From assembly GCF_009669325.1 (NCBI RefSeq), contig NZ_SZWE01000001.1, positions 2,361,501 through 2,425,500 on the forward strand: 64,000 nucleotides of DNA. Direction: 5' to 3'. This document shows positions 45,771 to 55,762 of the stretch, piece after piece. The stretch comes from Roseovarius bejariae. GTDB taxonomy: Bacteria > Pseudomonadota > Alphaproteobacteria > Rhodobacterales > Rhodobacteraceae. Both the position numbers and the translations under genes were made by a program. Each line of letters begins with the position of its first letter. Positions within the stretch are counted from its first letter, which is position 1. The notes beneath the pieces are model-generated. The model was given only the letters and a program-made list of their open reading frames with translations. It was not told the DNA's origin and ran no database searches.

Positions 45771-45834
45771 TCGGGTTTTTCGCCTGACGGTTCCTTAACG
45801 AGTGTCTGGTTTCGCCTCTCGTGTCTCTCCAAAC

Positions 45835-45872
45835 AAAAAGCCCTGCGCGGTGGTCCCGACGCAGGGCTTTTT
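45835..45872 (+). terminator. Strong terminator after the 118-aa membrane protein
   Basis: Thirteen-base perfect arms (45835-45847 AAAAAGCCCTGCG, 45860-45872 CGCAGGGCTTTTT) with a 12-base loop; A5 at one end and T5 at the other make it bidirectional, also serving the DUF1127 gene. Confidence 0.92.
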
Positions 45873-45929
45873 CGGTTTTCGACTTATGCGGAATATTTCG
45901 CCCGTGCATGATGTGACAGGCGAAATGAT

Positions 45930-46115
45930 TTAGCAGGCTTTGGCCACGCGATCGATGTCGGCGCGGTTCAGGCCGATGTCTTCGAGTTCGCGATCTGTCA
46001 GGGCCGAAAGCGCCTTGCGTGTGGCGCGGGCGTCTTTCCATGCGATGAAGGCCGCAAAAAATGCGATAAGCCCAGTGGGGGCGGCGTGCGGGCGTGTAAT
46101 GCTGAGATCGGCCAT
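45930..46115 (-). CDS. DUF1127 small protein
   Basis: A 61-residue protein with the DUF1127 core: AFIAWKDARATRKALSALTDRELEDIGLNRADI. Members in Rhodobacteraceae and Rhizobiales are small RNA-associated or stress-linked proteins; some bind RNA in phosphate and nitrogen responses, but that is known for only a few. AAGGAGCCCCCC on the minus strand is its ribosome-binding site. It diverges from ruvC. Confidence 0.88.
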   Translation of the reverse strand: MADLSITRPHAAPTGLIAFFAAFIAWKDARATRKALSALTDRELEDIGLNRADIDRVAKAC

Positions 46116-46217
46116 GGGGGGCTCCTTTTCGATCCGATGATATCAGGGGGGCGGAGGTGTCTCCGTCATTGATAGGCCACTTAGGAGGAGTGCCTTTTGC
46201 CCACAAGTTAGTCTTTT

Positions 46218-46234
46218 TGCATAATCCTTATGCA
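46218..46234. promoter_or_regulatory. Inverted repeat between the DUF1127 gene and ruvC
   Basis: TGCATAA-TCC-TTATGCA, 7-bp perfect arms with a 3-base spacer, in the 230-bp gap between the divergent DUF1127 and ruvC genes. It sits about 100 bp from the DUF1127 start. It could be an operator for a small dimeric regulator. Confidence 0.45.
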
Positions 46235-46345
46235 GTTTGTGCATGGCTTGGAAATCAGGCGTTTTTCACCGCACGCCGGTTTTGTCTTGGGGTTTGTTCT
46301 TGTTTCGTGCTAACGGTTTGAAAAAGCAAAAGGCAGGGCAGCGAT

Positions 46346-46837
46346 ATGCGGGTTTTGGGAATTGATCCCGGATTGCGTAACCTTGGATGGGGCGTGATCG
46401 ATGTGATGGGCAGCCGGTTGAGCCATGTGGCCAACGGGGTGTGCCGGTCTTCCGGGGGCGATTTGTCGGAGCGTTTGCTGTCACTTTACCTTCAACTGAC
46501 CGAAATTTTCGCTGCATATGAGCCGCAGGCGGCGGCGGTGGAGCAGACCTTTGTCAACAAGGACGGGGCCAGCACCCTGAAGCTGGGGCAGGCGCGGGGT
46601 ATCGCCCTTTTGGTGCCTGCGCAACATGACTTGCCCGTGGGGGAATATGCCCCCAACACGGTGAAGAAAACCGTGGTTGGGGTTGGTCATGCCAACAAGG
46701 ATCAGGTGGCGCATATGGTGAAGGTGCAACTGCCCGGTGTCGATCTGGCGGGGCCGGATGCGGCGGATGCCTTGGCGATTGCGATTTGCCATGCGCATCA
46801 CGCGCGGTCGCAGACCCTTGTGGAGGTGCGAGCATGA
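46346..46837 (+). CDS. ruvC: Holliday junction resolvase
   Basis: A 163-residue endonuclease that cuts Holliday junctions. The four acidic catalytic residues are at Asp7 ([12 protein letters not shown]), Glu66 ([10 protein letters not shown]), Asp138 and Asp141 ([14 protein letters not shown]). It is the first gene of a ruvCAB operon and overlaps ruvA by four bases. Confidence 0.97.
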   Translation: MRVLGIDPGLRNLGWGVIDVMGSRLSHVANGVCRSSGGDLSERLLSLYLQLTEIFAAYEPQAAAVEQTFVNKDGASTLKLGQARGIALLVPAQHDLPVGEYAPNTVKKTVVGVGHANKDQVAHMVKVQLPGVDLAGPDAADALAIAICHAHHARSQTLVEVRA

Positions 46838-47511
46838 TCGGGCGTTTGGCAGGGCGGATCGATTACCGCGCGACGGATCATGTTTTGATCGACGTGAAGG
46901 GGGTTGGGTACCTTGTGTATTGCTCGGATCGTACGATGCAGGCCTTGCCGGGGGTTGGAGAGCATGTGGCGCTTTATACGGACCTGTTGGTGCGCGAGGA
47001 TTTGTTGCAGCTTTATGGCTTTACCACGTTGGCCGAGAAGGAATGGCATCGGTTGTTGATGAGCGTGCAGGGCGTCGGGGCCAAGGCCTCGCTTGCCATT
47101 CTTGGCACTCTGGGCCCGGATGGCGTGGGGCGCGCGATTGCGCTGGGCGATTGGAACGCGGTGAAGGCGGCCAAGGGGATTGGCCCGAAAACGGCGCAGC
47201 GCGTGGTCAATGAATTGAAGGATAAAGCGCCCGAGGTCATGGCCATGGGCGCGGCGGGGTCGGCCCCGGCACAGGCCCCGGTGGGCGAGGTGGAAGATGT
47301 GATTGAGCCGGTGGCGGCCCCTGTTCCCGCGCCTGCGGCGACGGCCCCGAAGGGCCAGGCGCAGGCCGAGGCGCTGTCGGCGCTTGGCAATCTGGGCTAT
47401 GCGCCGGGTGAGGCGGCGGGGGCCGTGGCGCAGGCGGCGGGCGATGCGCCCGAGGCCAGTACGGCGGAGTTGATCCGTGCCGCGCTCAAGCTATTGGCGC
47501 CGAAGGGGTAA
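46834..47511 (+). CDS. ruvA: Holliday junction branch-migration protein RuvA
   Basis: A 225-residue DNA-binding subunit that holds the junction for RuvB. It begins [20 protein letters not shown], has the two helix-hairpin-helix motifs ([16 protein letters not shown] and [16 protein letters not shown]) and a C-terminal RuvB-contacting domain ([15 protein letters not shown]). The linker at about residues 145-180 is Ala/Pro/Val-rich. ATG 46834 overlaps the ruvC stop. Confidence 0.97.
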   Translation: MIGRLAGRIDYRATDHVLIDVKGVGYLVYCSDRTMQALPGVGEHVALYTDLLVREDLLQLYGFTTLAEKEWHRLLMSVQGVGAKASLAILGTLGPDGVGRAIALGDWNAVKAAKGIGPKTAQRVVNELKDKAPEVMAMGAAGSAPAQAPVGEVEDVIEPVAAPVPAPAATAPKGQAQAEALSALGNLGYAPGEAAGAVAQAAGDAPEASTAELIRAALKLLAPKG

Positions 47512-47514
47512 GTG

Positions 47515-48543
47515 ATGGATCAGCCCGACCCCACCCTGCGCCCAGATCCCTTGCCCGAGGATGCCGACCGGAGCCTGCGCCCGCAGGCGTTGGAGGACTT
47601 CATCGGGCAGGCAGAGGCGCGGGCGAACCTGAAGGTGTTCATCCAGTCGGCCCGACAACGGGGCGAGGCGATGGATCACACGTTGTTTCATGGGCCGCCC
47701 GGTCTGGGCAAGACGACCTTGGCGCAGATCATGTCGAAGGAGTTGGGAGTGGGGTTTCGCATGACCTCGGGGCCGGTTCTGGCCAAGGCGGGGGATTTGG
47801 CGGCGATCCTGACCAATCTGGAACGTAATGACGTGTTGTTCATCGACGAGATTCACCGCCTGAACCCGGTGGTTGAGGAGGTGCTTTACCCTGCGATGGA
47901 GGACTTCGAACTGGATCTGGTGATTGGTGAAGGGCCAGCGGCGCGGACCGTGCGGATCGAATTGCAGCCTTTCACGTTGGTGGGCGCGACGACGCGCTTG
48001 GGGCTGTTGACCACGCCTTTGCGGGACCGCTTCGGGATCCCGACGCGGTTGCAGTTCTACACGGTCGAGGAGTTGCACGAGATCGTCACCCGGAATGCCG
48101 TACGCATGGGGGCGCCTGCCGATAGCGAAGGCGCATGCGAGATTGCGCGGCGGTCGCGCGGGACACCGCGGATTGCCGGACGGCTGTTGCGGCGGGTGGT
48201 GGATTTTGCCGTGGTCGAAGGCGATGGCAAGATCACCAAGGCGCTGGCCGATGACGCGCTGACGCGGTTGGGCGTCGACAACCTTGGGCTGGATGGGGCC
48301 GACCGGCGCTATCTGCGTCTGATTGCCGAGGCGTATCAGGGTGGGCCGGTCGGAATCGAAACGATCAGTGCGGCGCTATCGGAAAGCCGTGATGCACTGG
48401 AAGAGGTGATTGAGCCCTTCCTGTTGCAGCAGGGGCTTATCCAACGCACGCCGCGGGGCCGGATGCTGGCGCAGGGGGGTTGGCGGCATCTGGGGCTTGC
48501 CCCGCCGAAAGCGGCGGGCCAGAGCGATCTGTTCGGAAAATAG
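47515..48543 (+). CDS. ruvB: Holliday junction branch-migration ATPase RuvB
   Basis: AAA+ motor of 342 residues. Walker A is GPPGLGKTT at 60-68, Walker B is LFIDEIHRL, the arginine-finger region is [15 protein letters not shown], and a winged-helix C-terminus follows. It starts 3 bp after ruvA (ATG 47515; GTG 47512 is also possible), completing the ruvCAB operon. The ybgC-tol genes that often follow ruvB in proteobacteria are absent; the next gene reads the other way. Confidence 0.97.
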   Translation: MDQPDPTLRPDPLPEDADRSLRPQALEDFIGQAEARANLKVFIQSARQRGEAMDHTLFHGPPGLGKTTLAQIMSKELGVGFRMTSGPVLAKAGDLAAILTNLERNDVLFIDEIHRLNPVVEEVLYPAMEDFELDLVIGEGPAARTVRIELQPFTLVGATTRLGLLTTPLRDRFGIPTRLQFYTVEELHEIVTRNAVRMGAPADSEGACEIARRSRGTPRIAGRLLRRVVDFAVVEGDGKITKALADDALTRLGVDNLGLDGADRRYLRLIAEAYQGGPVGIETISAALSESRDALEEVIEPFLLQQGLIQRTPRGRMLAQGGWRHLGLAPPKAAGQSDLFGK

Positions 48544-48546
48544 CGG

Positions 48547-48990
48547 TTAGTCGAACTTGCCCGAGGGGGCGAGCACGGTGGCCTCGCCGATCAGGACTTT
48601 CTTGCCATTCACGAGGCAGCGGCAATCGAGTTGCACCCGGCGTTTGCCGTGGTCGATGCCGATTACCTCGACCTCGGCCAGAACGCTATCGCCTGGGCGC
48701 ACGGGGCCAAGGAACTTGAGGGTCTGACCCATGTAGACGGTGCCGTGACCGGGCAGTTGTTCGCCGATCACCGCCGAGATCAGGCCAGCGGTCAGCATGC
48801 CGTGGGCGATGCGCCCTTCAAAGATTGTGTCCTGGGCATAATCGTCATCAAGATGCACCGGGTTCCGGTCGGTCGAGACCTGCGCGAACATCTCGATATC
48901 CTCGTCGGTCACGACTTTGCGCAAGTGGCGCGTCATGCCCATCTCGATTTCTTCGATGGTGATGGTCCCGCGCGGCATGTTGTCCAACAT
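48547..48990 (-). CDS. MaoC-family (R)-specific enoyl-CoA hydratase (PhaJ-like)
   Basis: A 147-residue single hot-dog-fold protein. The hydratase dyad Asp41-His46 is in STDRNPVHLDDDYA and the later IAHGMLTAGLISAVIGEQLP is characteristic. A strong ribosome-binding site (CAGGAGGGTCGA) directly before ATG 48990 sets the start. It could feed (R)-3-hydroxyacyl-CoA from beta-oxidation to PHA; this is likely but the enzyme could act in another acyl-CoA route. Confidence 0.9.
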   Translation of the reverse strand: MLDNMPRGTITIEEIEMGMTRHLRKVVTDEDIEMFAQVSTDRNPVHLDDDYAQDTIFEGRIAHGMLTAGLISAVIGEQLPGHGTVYMGQTLKFLGPVRPGDSVLAEVEVIGIDHGKRRVQLDCRCLVNGKKVLIGEATVLAPSGKFD

Positions 48991-49092
48991 TCGACCCTCC
49001 TGGATTGATCGCTTGGGTAATTTTACGACACCCAAGAACCTATGTTTGGAACTTTATTACTTTGCAAGCGCAGAAAATCAAGGTCTTTTTTC

Positions 49093-49965
49093 TTATCGCA
49101 GGCGGCCGATCGTATAGGTCGGATTGGATTTTTCCTTTGTCAGATAGTCGTTTAGTGCGCCCTCGTCGGGGTGGTGCGACGTTTTGGTTTCCTTGGCCGC
49201 AAGGCCGCCGGAAATGAACAGGGAATCGATGTTCTCGCCCATGGCCCCGGCGATATCGGTATGGATACCGTCGCCGATGGCGAGAATCGCATCGTCGGCG
49301 ATGTCATGACCAAGTGCGGCGAGGCGGCGGCGGGAAAGGTCGTAGATCGGCGGGTGCGGTTTGCCAAAGTACAGGCTTTCGCCGCCCATCTCGGTGTAAA
49401 GCCGTGCCAGCGCCCCGGCGCAGAATTCCCGGTGATCGCCACGGTCCACTACAATATCGGGATTGGCACAAAGAAGCTTCAGGCCCTTTTGCTTGGCATA
49501 AAGGAACTGCGGGCGCATTTCGGACGGGTCGGCGGTTGGATCGAAGGGGCCGGTGCAAACGATACCCTCGGCCTGATCGAGGGGGACGCATTGGATGTTA
49601 GCCGGGTTTTCGATCAGGCGCAGGGGCTCGAAGAACTTGCTGTCGCGGTCTTCGCCGATGAAGAATACTTTTTCCCCGACCACGCCACGAAACATGGCCG
49701 CGCGGGCGCTGTCGCCCGAGGTGGCGATGGAATCCCAGCAATCGTCCGGCACGCCGAAGGTCTTTAGTTGTTTCTCGACCCCGTGGCGCGGGCGGGGAGA
49801 GTTGGTGACGAGGATCACGACGCCGCCTTGTTCGCGGTACTTGATAAGGGCCGTGACCGCCTCGGGCAGGGCCTTGACACCATTGTGAACGCAGCCCCAG
49901 AGATCGACGAAGAGGGCCTCGTAGCGGTCTGAAACCTCGGAAAGGGCGGAAATCACTTGTGTCAT
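49093..49965 (-). CDS. HAD-superfamily hydrolase, TIGR01459-like
   Basis: A 290-residue class IIA HAD phosphatase: YEALFVDLWGCVHNGV holds the nucleophile, VILVTNSPRPRHGVE motif II, and FGKPHPPIYD with AIGDGIHTDIAGAMG motif III/IV. It belongs to the uncharacterised TIGR01459 group that is frequent in alphaproteobacteria. ATG 49965 gives the normal family start; the long open frame upstream is not conserved-looking. Substrate is unknown. Confidence 0.9.
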   Translation of the reverse strand: MTQVISALSEVSDRYEALFVDLWGCVHNGVKALPEAVTALIKYREQGGVVILVTNSPRPRHGVEKQLKTFGVPDDCWDSIATSGDSARAAMFRGVVGEKVFFIGEDRDSKFFEPLRLIENPANIQCVPLDQAEGIVCTGPFDPTADPSEMRPQFLYAKQKGLKLLCANPDIVVDRGDHREFCAGALARLYTEMGGESLYFGKPHPPIYDLSRRRLAALGHDIADDAILAIGDGIHTDIAGAMGENIDSLFISGGLAAKETKTSHHPDEGALNDYLTKEKSNPTYTIGRLR

Positions 49966-50167
49966 GTCGGGGCCTGTCCGGTTGTGATAGATGTGGCCTT
50001 GGTATGTCAGGCGGGCGGTGGGATTTCCAGTTGCGAATTTACGCCCTAGGTTGGCCTTTTTTCCGTGATCTTCTATCTTACCGCAGGACAAGGATAATTG
50101 ACGCGCAGGCAGGGTCATGCCAGCGAGAGCGGAACGGTCAACGGATGATGATTTCGGAAGGTACAGA

Positions 50168-50659
50168 ATGAGCGCGGCACGGGATGCCTTTATCAATGCC
50201 ATGCGGCAGGTGGCCTCGACCGTGACGGTGGTGACGACAGACGGCCCGGCGGGCCGGGCCGGTGCGACCGTGAGCGCCTTTACGTCATTATCGGCGGACC
50301 CCCCATCGGTTCTGGTGTGTTTGAAAGACGACAGCCGGATTGCAAAAGCGGTGCGCGAGAATGGCGTTTTTTGCGTGAATGTCCTGCCCGAGGATGCGGT
50401 CAAACTCGCCCAGAGTTTCGCCGGAGCCAATGACGAGAAGCAGCCCAACCGATTTGCCGGGCTGGAGGTGTCGGATACGGAATTCGGCCCGATCCTGCCG
50501 CGGGCGACGGCCTTTACCTGTTCGCTGGAGCGGACGGTGGGCCATGGCACGCACGAGATTTGTATCGGTGCGGTCACCGGGATTTCCAATGCGGGCGAAG
50601 CCCCCCTGGCCTATATGCACGGGTCATTTCACGTGGTGCGGCCGAAGCGGGCCGTCTGA
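50168..50659 (+). CDS. Flavin reductase-domain protein
   Basis: A 163-residue FMN-binding split-barrel protein: FINAMRQVASTVTVVTTDGP, AGATVSAFTSLSADPPSVLVCLK and the C-terminal PLAYMHGSFHVV match the NAD(P)H:FMN reductase family that serves two-component monooxygenases. No oxygenase gene is adjacent. TCGGAAGGTACAG before ATG 50168 sets the start. A strong terminator follows. Confidence 0.9.
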   Translation: MSAARDAFINAMRQVASTVTVVTTDGPAGRAGATVSAFTSLSADPPSVLVCLKDDSRIAKAVRENGVFCVNVLPEDAVKLAQSFAGANDEKQPNRFAGLEVSDTEFGPILPRATAFTCSLERTVGHGTHEICIGAVTGISNAGEAPLAYMHGSFHVVRPKRAV

Positions 50660-50685
50660 GGGGGGGCGGCAGACCTTGAACGAAA

Positions 50686-50712
50686 AAAGGGGCGCCCGGT
50701 GGGCGCCCCTTT
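50686..50712 (+). terminator. Terminator after the flavin reductase gene
   Basis: Twelve-base perfect arms (50686-50697 AAAGGGGCGCCC, 50701-50712 GGGCGCCCCTTT) with a 3-base loop, 26 bp after the stop. Confidence 0.9.
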
Positions 50713-50745
50713 GTGTTTCGTGCGGGTGTCGATGTTGAGGCTGTC

Positions 50746-50769
50746 GGCGTTTGGCCTTGGCCAAACGCC
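50746..50769. repeat. Near-perfect 24-bp hairpin between two terminators
   Basis: Eleven-base arms (50746-50756 GGCGTTTGGCC, 50759-50769 GGCCAAACGCC) with only 2 bases between. It lies between the flavin reductase terminator and the groL terminator, in a 145-bp gap, and has no obvious role. Confidence 0.6.
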
Positions 50770-50780
50770 TGTTGCCTTAC

Positions 50781-50804
50781 GGTTTTTCGCTTTGGCGAAA
50801 AACC
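50781..50804 (-). terminator. Hairpin directly after groL
   Basis: Ten-base arms (50781-50790 GGTTTTTCGC, 50795-50804 GCGAAAAACC) with a 4-base loop, touching the groL stop codon. On the minus strand the second arm runs into a T-containing stretch, so it may terminate or stabilise the groESL message. Confidence 0.75.
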
Positions 50805-52466
<1,662 letters not shown>

Positions 52467-52505
52467 CTATCTGTTGTTGCGTTGTGCGGTAGAGAAGAGA
52501 AGCGA

Positions 52506-52793
52506 TCAGGCGATAACGCCGAGGATGTCGCTTTCTTTCATGATCAGCAGTTCTTCGCCGTCGAGGGTGATCTCGGTGCCCGACCATTTGCCGAACAGAA
52601 CCTTGTCACCGGCGCTTACGGCCATCTCGATCAGCTCGCCGCTGTCTTTGCGGGCACCTGAGCCCACGGCGACAACTTCGCCTTCTTGCGGCTTTTCCTT
52701 GGCGCTGTCGGGGATGATGAGGCCGCCAGCGGTTTTCTCTTCGCTTTCGACGCGGCGGACCAGTACGCGGTCATGCAGCGGTTTAAATGCCAT
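52506..52793 (-). CDS. groS: Co-chaperonin GroES
   Basis: A 95-residue heptameric lid protein: [22 protein letters not shown] with the mobile-loop [18 protein letters not shown] and the C-terminal [15 protein letters not shown]. Its upstream gap carries a perfect CIRCE operator and a sigma-70 promoter. AAGGAGCCAAAGACA is the ribosome-binding site on the minus strand. Confidence 0.98.
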   Translation of the reverse strand: MAFKPLHDRVLVRRVESEEKTAGGLIIPDSAKEKPQEGEVVAVGSGARKDSGELIEMAVSAGDKVLFGKWSGTEITLDGEELLIMKESDILGVIA

Positions 52794-52824
52794 TGTCTTT
52801 GGCTCCTTGGCTCAAAGTTTCTCC

Positions 52825-52850
52825 CTAATGACCCCGGGCGGGGTCATTAG
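52825..52850 (-). promoter_or_regulatory. Stem-loop in the groESL leader, sharing bases with CIRCE
   Basis: Eleven-base perfect arms (52825-52835 CTAATGACCCC and 52840-52850 GGGGTCATTAG) with a 4-base centre. The last four bases (52847-52850) are also the first four of the CIRCE left half. In the transcript it would form a GC-capped hairpin in the 5' leader, ending 31 bases before groS. Confidence 0.75.
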
Positions 52851-52873
52851 CACTCAGTCTGTACGAGTGCTAA
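52847..52873 (-). promoter_or_regulatory. CIRCE operator (HrcA-binding) of groESL
   Basis: Perfect consensus TTAGCACTC (52847-52855), nine spacer bases, GAGTGCTAA (52865-52873). In alphaproteobacteria HrcA bound here represses groESL until heat shock; the hrcA gene is not in the window. Confidence 0.97.
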
Positions 52874-52880
52874 CGGCGCA

Positions 52881-52909
52881 TAGCTAAGGAGCGGTATGGC
52901 CCGAGTCAA
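52881..52909 (-). promoter_or_regulatory. groESL sigma-70 promoter
   Basis: On the minus strand, TTGACT (52904-52909) and TAGCTA (52881-52886) with a 17-bp spacer. Transcription would start about 7 bases further on, at the edge of CIRCE, which is the normal layout for this operator. Confidence 0.8.
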
Positions 52910-53001
52910 CCAATCGCGGTCAAAAAAATTGTTGGCCGATTGCGCCCTCGTGTGTTGCGGTCTAGCGTATCGGCCAACCGAGGCAGGCAGAGGTGGTGAC
53001 G

Positions 53002-53988
53002 ATGGTGCGGTTTCTTGCGGTTTTGTTGGTGTTTGCGCTGCCCCATGTGGGGTTTGCGCGCTGCGACGGCACCGATCTTATTGCTGACATGCCCGAGGCC
53101 GAACACGCGGCCCTTGTTCAGCGTGCCAGCAGTCAAGCCTTTGCCGAGGGGCTTTTGTGGCGGGCCGTGCGCGGTGACACCGAGCTCACCTTTTTCGGGA
53201 CATACCACTTCCCGCATGAGAAAACGCAGGCGCATCTGGAGGCCGTGAGGCCCTATATCAAGGCGGCGGACCGGGTTTATCTTGAAGTGTCGAATTCGGA
53301 TAGCGCGAAGATGGAGCGCGAGATGGCCGCCGATCCGTCACTCATGTTCATCATGGAGGGGCCGACCCTGCCGGATTTGTTGGGGGACGAGGATTGGGCC
53401 TTGTTCGCCGCCGAAATGCGGGCGCGCGGGATTGCACCCTTCTTTGCCGCCAAGTTCAAGCCCACATGGGCGGCGATGATGCTGGGCATCGGGCCGTGCG
53501 AGGCGCGCAGCGGGGCGCTTGAGGGCAAGGGAATCGATATGCTGGTCGGTGACTACGCGGCCGAGATCGGCAACCCGTCGCGGTCGCTGGAGGACTACCG
53601 GGCCCTGATGACCATGATGGATTCCTTCCCGATGCAGGACCAGTTGGACATGATCCGCATGTTCTTTGCATGGTCGGGCAGTCCGGATGACATGGCCTAT
53701 ACCCTGCGGCAGACATACTTGCAGGAGAAGGTGGCCCTGATATGGGCGTTTTCGCGCAAGATGACGCTGGACCTTGGCGGCGATACGGCGATGCAGGATT
53801 TCGCGCTGTTCGAGCAAAAAATGCTGACCGATCGCAATCTTTCCTGGGTGGAACGGTTACTGGAGCAAGCGCAGGATCAGAAAGTGTTTGCGGCCGTCGG
53901 TGCGGCACATCTGCCCGGCGAGGTAGGTGTTTTGCGGCTTCTGGAAGACGAAGGCTTCACGATTACCCGGCTGCCGTTGCGCCCTTGA
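53002..53988 (+). CDS. TraB/GumN-family exported protein
   Basis: A 328-residue protein with a signal peptide (MVRFLAVLLVFALPHVGFA) and the TraB/GumN pattern: FFGTYHFPHEKTQAHLEAV near the start and AVGAAHLPGEVGVLRLLEDEG at the end. The family holds proteases or Tiki-like metalloproteins by fold, but bacterial members are uncharacterised. Start ATG 53002 follows GAGGTGG. Its last 26 bases overlap the end of the convergent DUF2161 gene. Confidence 0.88.
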   Translation: MVRFLAVLLVFALPHVGFARCDGTDLIADMPEAEHAALVQRASSQAFAEGLLWRAVRGDTELTFFGTYHFPHEKTQAHLEAVRPYIKAADRVYLEVSNSDSAKMEREMAADPSLMFIMEGPTLPDLLGDEDWALFAAEMRARGIAPFFAAKFKPTWAAMMLGIGPCEARSGALEGKGIDMLVGDYAAEIGNPSRSLEDYRALMTMMDSFPMQDQLDMIRMFFAWSGSPDDMAYTLRQTYLQEKVALIWAFSRKMTLDLGGDTAMQDFALFEQKMLTDRNLSWVERLLEQAQDQKVFAAVGAAHLPGEVGVLRLLEDEGFTITRLPLRP

Positions 53989-54631
53989 TGGCCTCCTCCC
54001 CGGTGTCGGTCACGGCATAGACACCGCGGGCCGCGCGGAAGAACCAGCCATGGTGGTTGTCGGCCATGATCCGGGTGGCGCGTGAAACACCCGTGGATTT
54101 TGCCACGTCAGAGCCTTTGGATGGTCCCTGCTCGGCCAGATAGGCGGCGCAGCGCAGGGCATCCTGTTTGTAGGCGGTCATGATCTTGCCGCGCATGCCA
54201 CCTGCGTTGGGGTCGCCTTCGCGCAGGGCGAATTCCCTGAGCAGGGCGGCCTTGCGGGGGCGTGATTTGCGCGGCTGATAGGGGGCGGGATCGCAGTGCA
54301 CCTCGACCGCGCCGGTTTCCAACGAGACACTCAGCACGCCCAGTCCCAGCCTGCGGCAGAGGCCCATGTTTCCCTTGAACGCACGCCAGCCCGCCCGGCC
54401 CTTCCAGCGGGGAACGGCGACGTAGATATGCTCGCTCAGGGCCTGCCGTTTGACGGCCTGTTGCAGCAGGGTCAGGGAAAACCCGGTCTTCAGCTCAACG
54501 ATCACCGGCTCGCAGCCCTCCCGGCAGGCCACGACATCGGCGGGGCCGACTTCGGACTTGACCTCATAGCCAAGTGCTTCAAGCCATGCTTTGATCGGGG
54601 CATAGAGCTGTGTTTCGGCAGGTTTTCCCAT
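53963..54631 (-). CDS. DUF2161 protein with PD-(D/E)XK nuclease-like core
   Basis: A 222-residue protein. The N-terminal half has a nuclease-like core: YAPIKAWLEALGYEVKSEVG, PADVVACREG and VIVELKTGFSL supply the D and ExK residues, which fits DUF2161 (putative PD-(D/E)XK phosphodiesterase). The C-terminal half (SKGSDVAKSTGVSRATRIMA) looks like a winged helix. It ends inside the 3' end of the TraB/GumN gene, on the opposite strand. Substrate is unknown. Confidence 0.83.
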   Translation of the reverse strand: MGKPAETQLYAPIKAWLEALGYEVKSEVGPADVVACREGCEPVIVELKTGFSLTLLQQAVKRQALSEHIYVAVPRWKGRAGWRAFKGNMGLCRRLGLGVLSVSLETGAVEVHCDPAPYQPRKSRPRKAALLREFALREGDPNAGGMRGKIMTAYKQDALRCAAYLAEQGPSKGSDVAKSTGVSRATRIMADNHHGWFFRAARGVYAVTDTGEEAIKGATAAG

Positions 54632-54729
54632 CTAGGCAAAATGGCCGCATCCGCGACGGGTGACAAGCCGTGCCTTGCCGCCTATAAGGCGCGCAAATCA
54701 ACCCTTATTCAATTGAACAGGACAGTGAC

Positions 54730-55650
54730 ATGAGCACCCTTGTTTTCGGCCACAAATCCCCCGATACCGACTCCACCGGGTCGCCCATTCTATGGGCGTG
54801 GTACCTCAACGACGTCAAAGGCGGTGATGCCGAGGCGGTCTTGCTGGGCGAACCCAACACCGAAGCGGCCTTCATGCTGAAGAAATGGGACCTGCCCAAA
54901 CCGCGCATCATTTCGGACGTGGACGAGGGGCAGGCCTGTGTCGTCGTGGACACCAACAACCCCGCAGAACTGCCCGAGAACATCAACAACGCCGACGTGC
55001 AGGCGATCATCGACCATCACAAGCTGGTGGGTGGTTTGGAGACCAAGGGCCCGATCGACATCACCGTGCGCCCCTTGGCCTGCACCGCGACGATCATGGT
55101 TGACCTGATGGGGGACGATGCCGCCAAGATGCCCGACGCCATGAAAGGCGCGGCGCTGACCTGCATCCTGTCGGACACGTTGGAATTCCGCAGCCCGACC
55201 ACCACCGCACATGACCGCGAGGTCGCCAGCAAGCTGGCCGCCGATCTGGGTGTGAACATTGGCGATTATGCCGCCGAGATGTTTGCCGCCAAATCCGACG
55301 TCAGCGCGTTTTCCGATGCCGAGCTGATCCGCATGGACAGCAAGGAATACGAAGTGAGCGGCACCAAGTTCCGGGTCAGCGTTCTGGAAACCACGGCGCC
55401 GGGCATGGTTCTGGACCGCAAGGATAGCCTGATGGCGTCGATGAAGGATGTGGCGTCTGAGGATGGTGTGGACGAAGTTCTGCTGTTCGTGGTCGATATC
55501 CTGAACGAGGAAGCGACGCTTCTGGTGCCGAATGACGTTGTGAAAACCGTTGCCGAGAAGAGCTTTGATGCATCGGTCGAAGGCGACACAGTTGTTCTGC
55601 CCGGCATCATGAGCCGCAAGAAGCAGATCATCCCGAACCTCGCGCTGTAA
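54730..55650 (+). CDS. ppaC: Manganese-dependent (family II) inorganic pyrophosphatase
   Basis: A 306-residue DHH-family phosphohydrolase that removes pyrophosphate. GHKSPDTDS (His8, Asp12, Asp14) and IIDHHKLVGGLET in the first domain and the C-terminal MSRKKQIIPNL substrate loop are diagnostic of family II enzymes with Mn/Co. There is no CBS regulatory insertion. A terminator follows 20 bp after the stop. Confidence 0.95.
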   Translation: MSTLVFGHKSPDTDSTGSPILWAWYLNDVKGGDAEAVLLGEPNTEAAFMLKKWDLPKPRIISDVDEGQACVVVDTNNPAELPENINNADVQAIIDHHKLVGGLETKGPIDITVRPLACTATIMVDLMGDDAAKMPDAMKGAALTCILSDTLEFRSPTTTAHDREVASKLAADLGVNIGDYAAEMFAAKSDVSAFSDAELIRMDSKEYEVSGTKFRVSVLETTAPGMVLDRKDSLMASMKDVASEDGVDEVLLFVVDILNEEATLLVPNDVVKTVAEKSFDASVEGDTVVLPGIMSRKKQIIPNLAL

Positions 55651-55672
55651 GCGTATCAGGATAACGTGATGG

Positions 55673-55699
55673 AAAGGGCGCCCGGGTGGCGCCCTTTTT
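55673..55699 (+). terminator. Terminator after ppaC
   Basis: Ten-base arms (55673-55682 AAAGGGCGCC, 55688-55697 GGCGCCCTTT) with a 5-base loop and five Ts after the second arm. Confidence 0.92.
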
Positions 55700-55762
55700 C
55701 GTGGCTGGAGCTTGGGGGATATGCCACAAGGGGCGAGTGAATTGAGACTTTGAGGGTCAATA

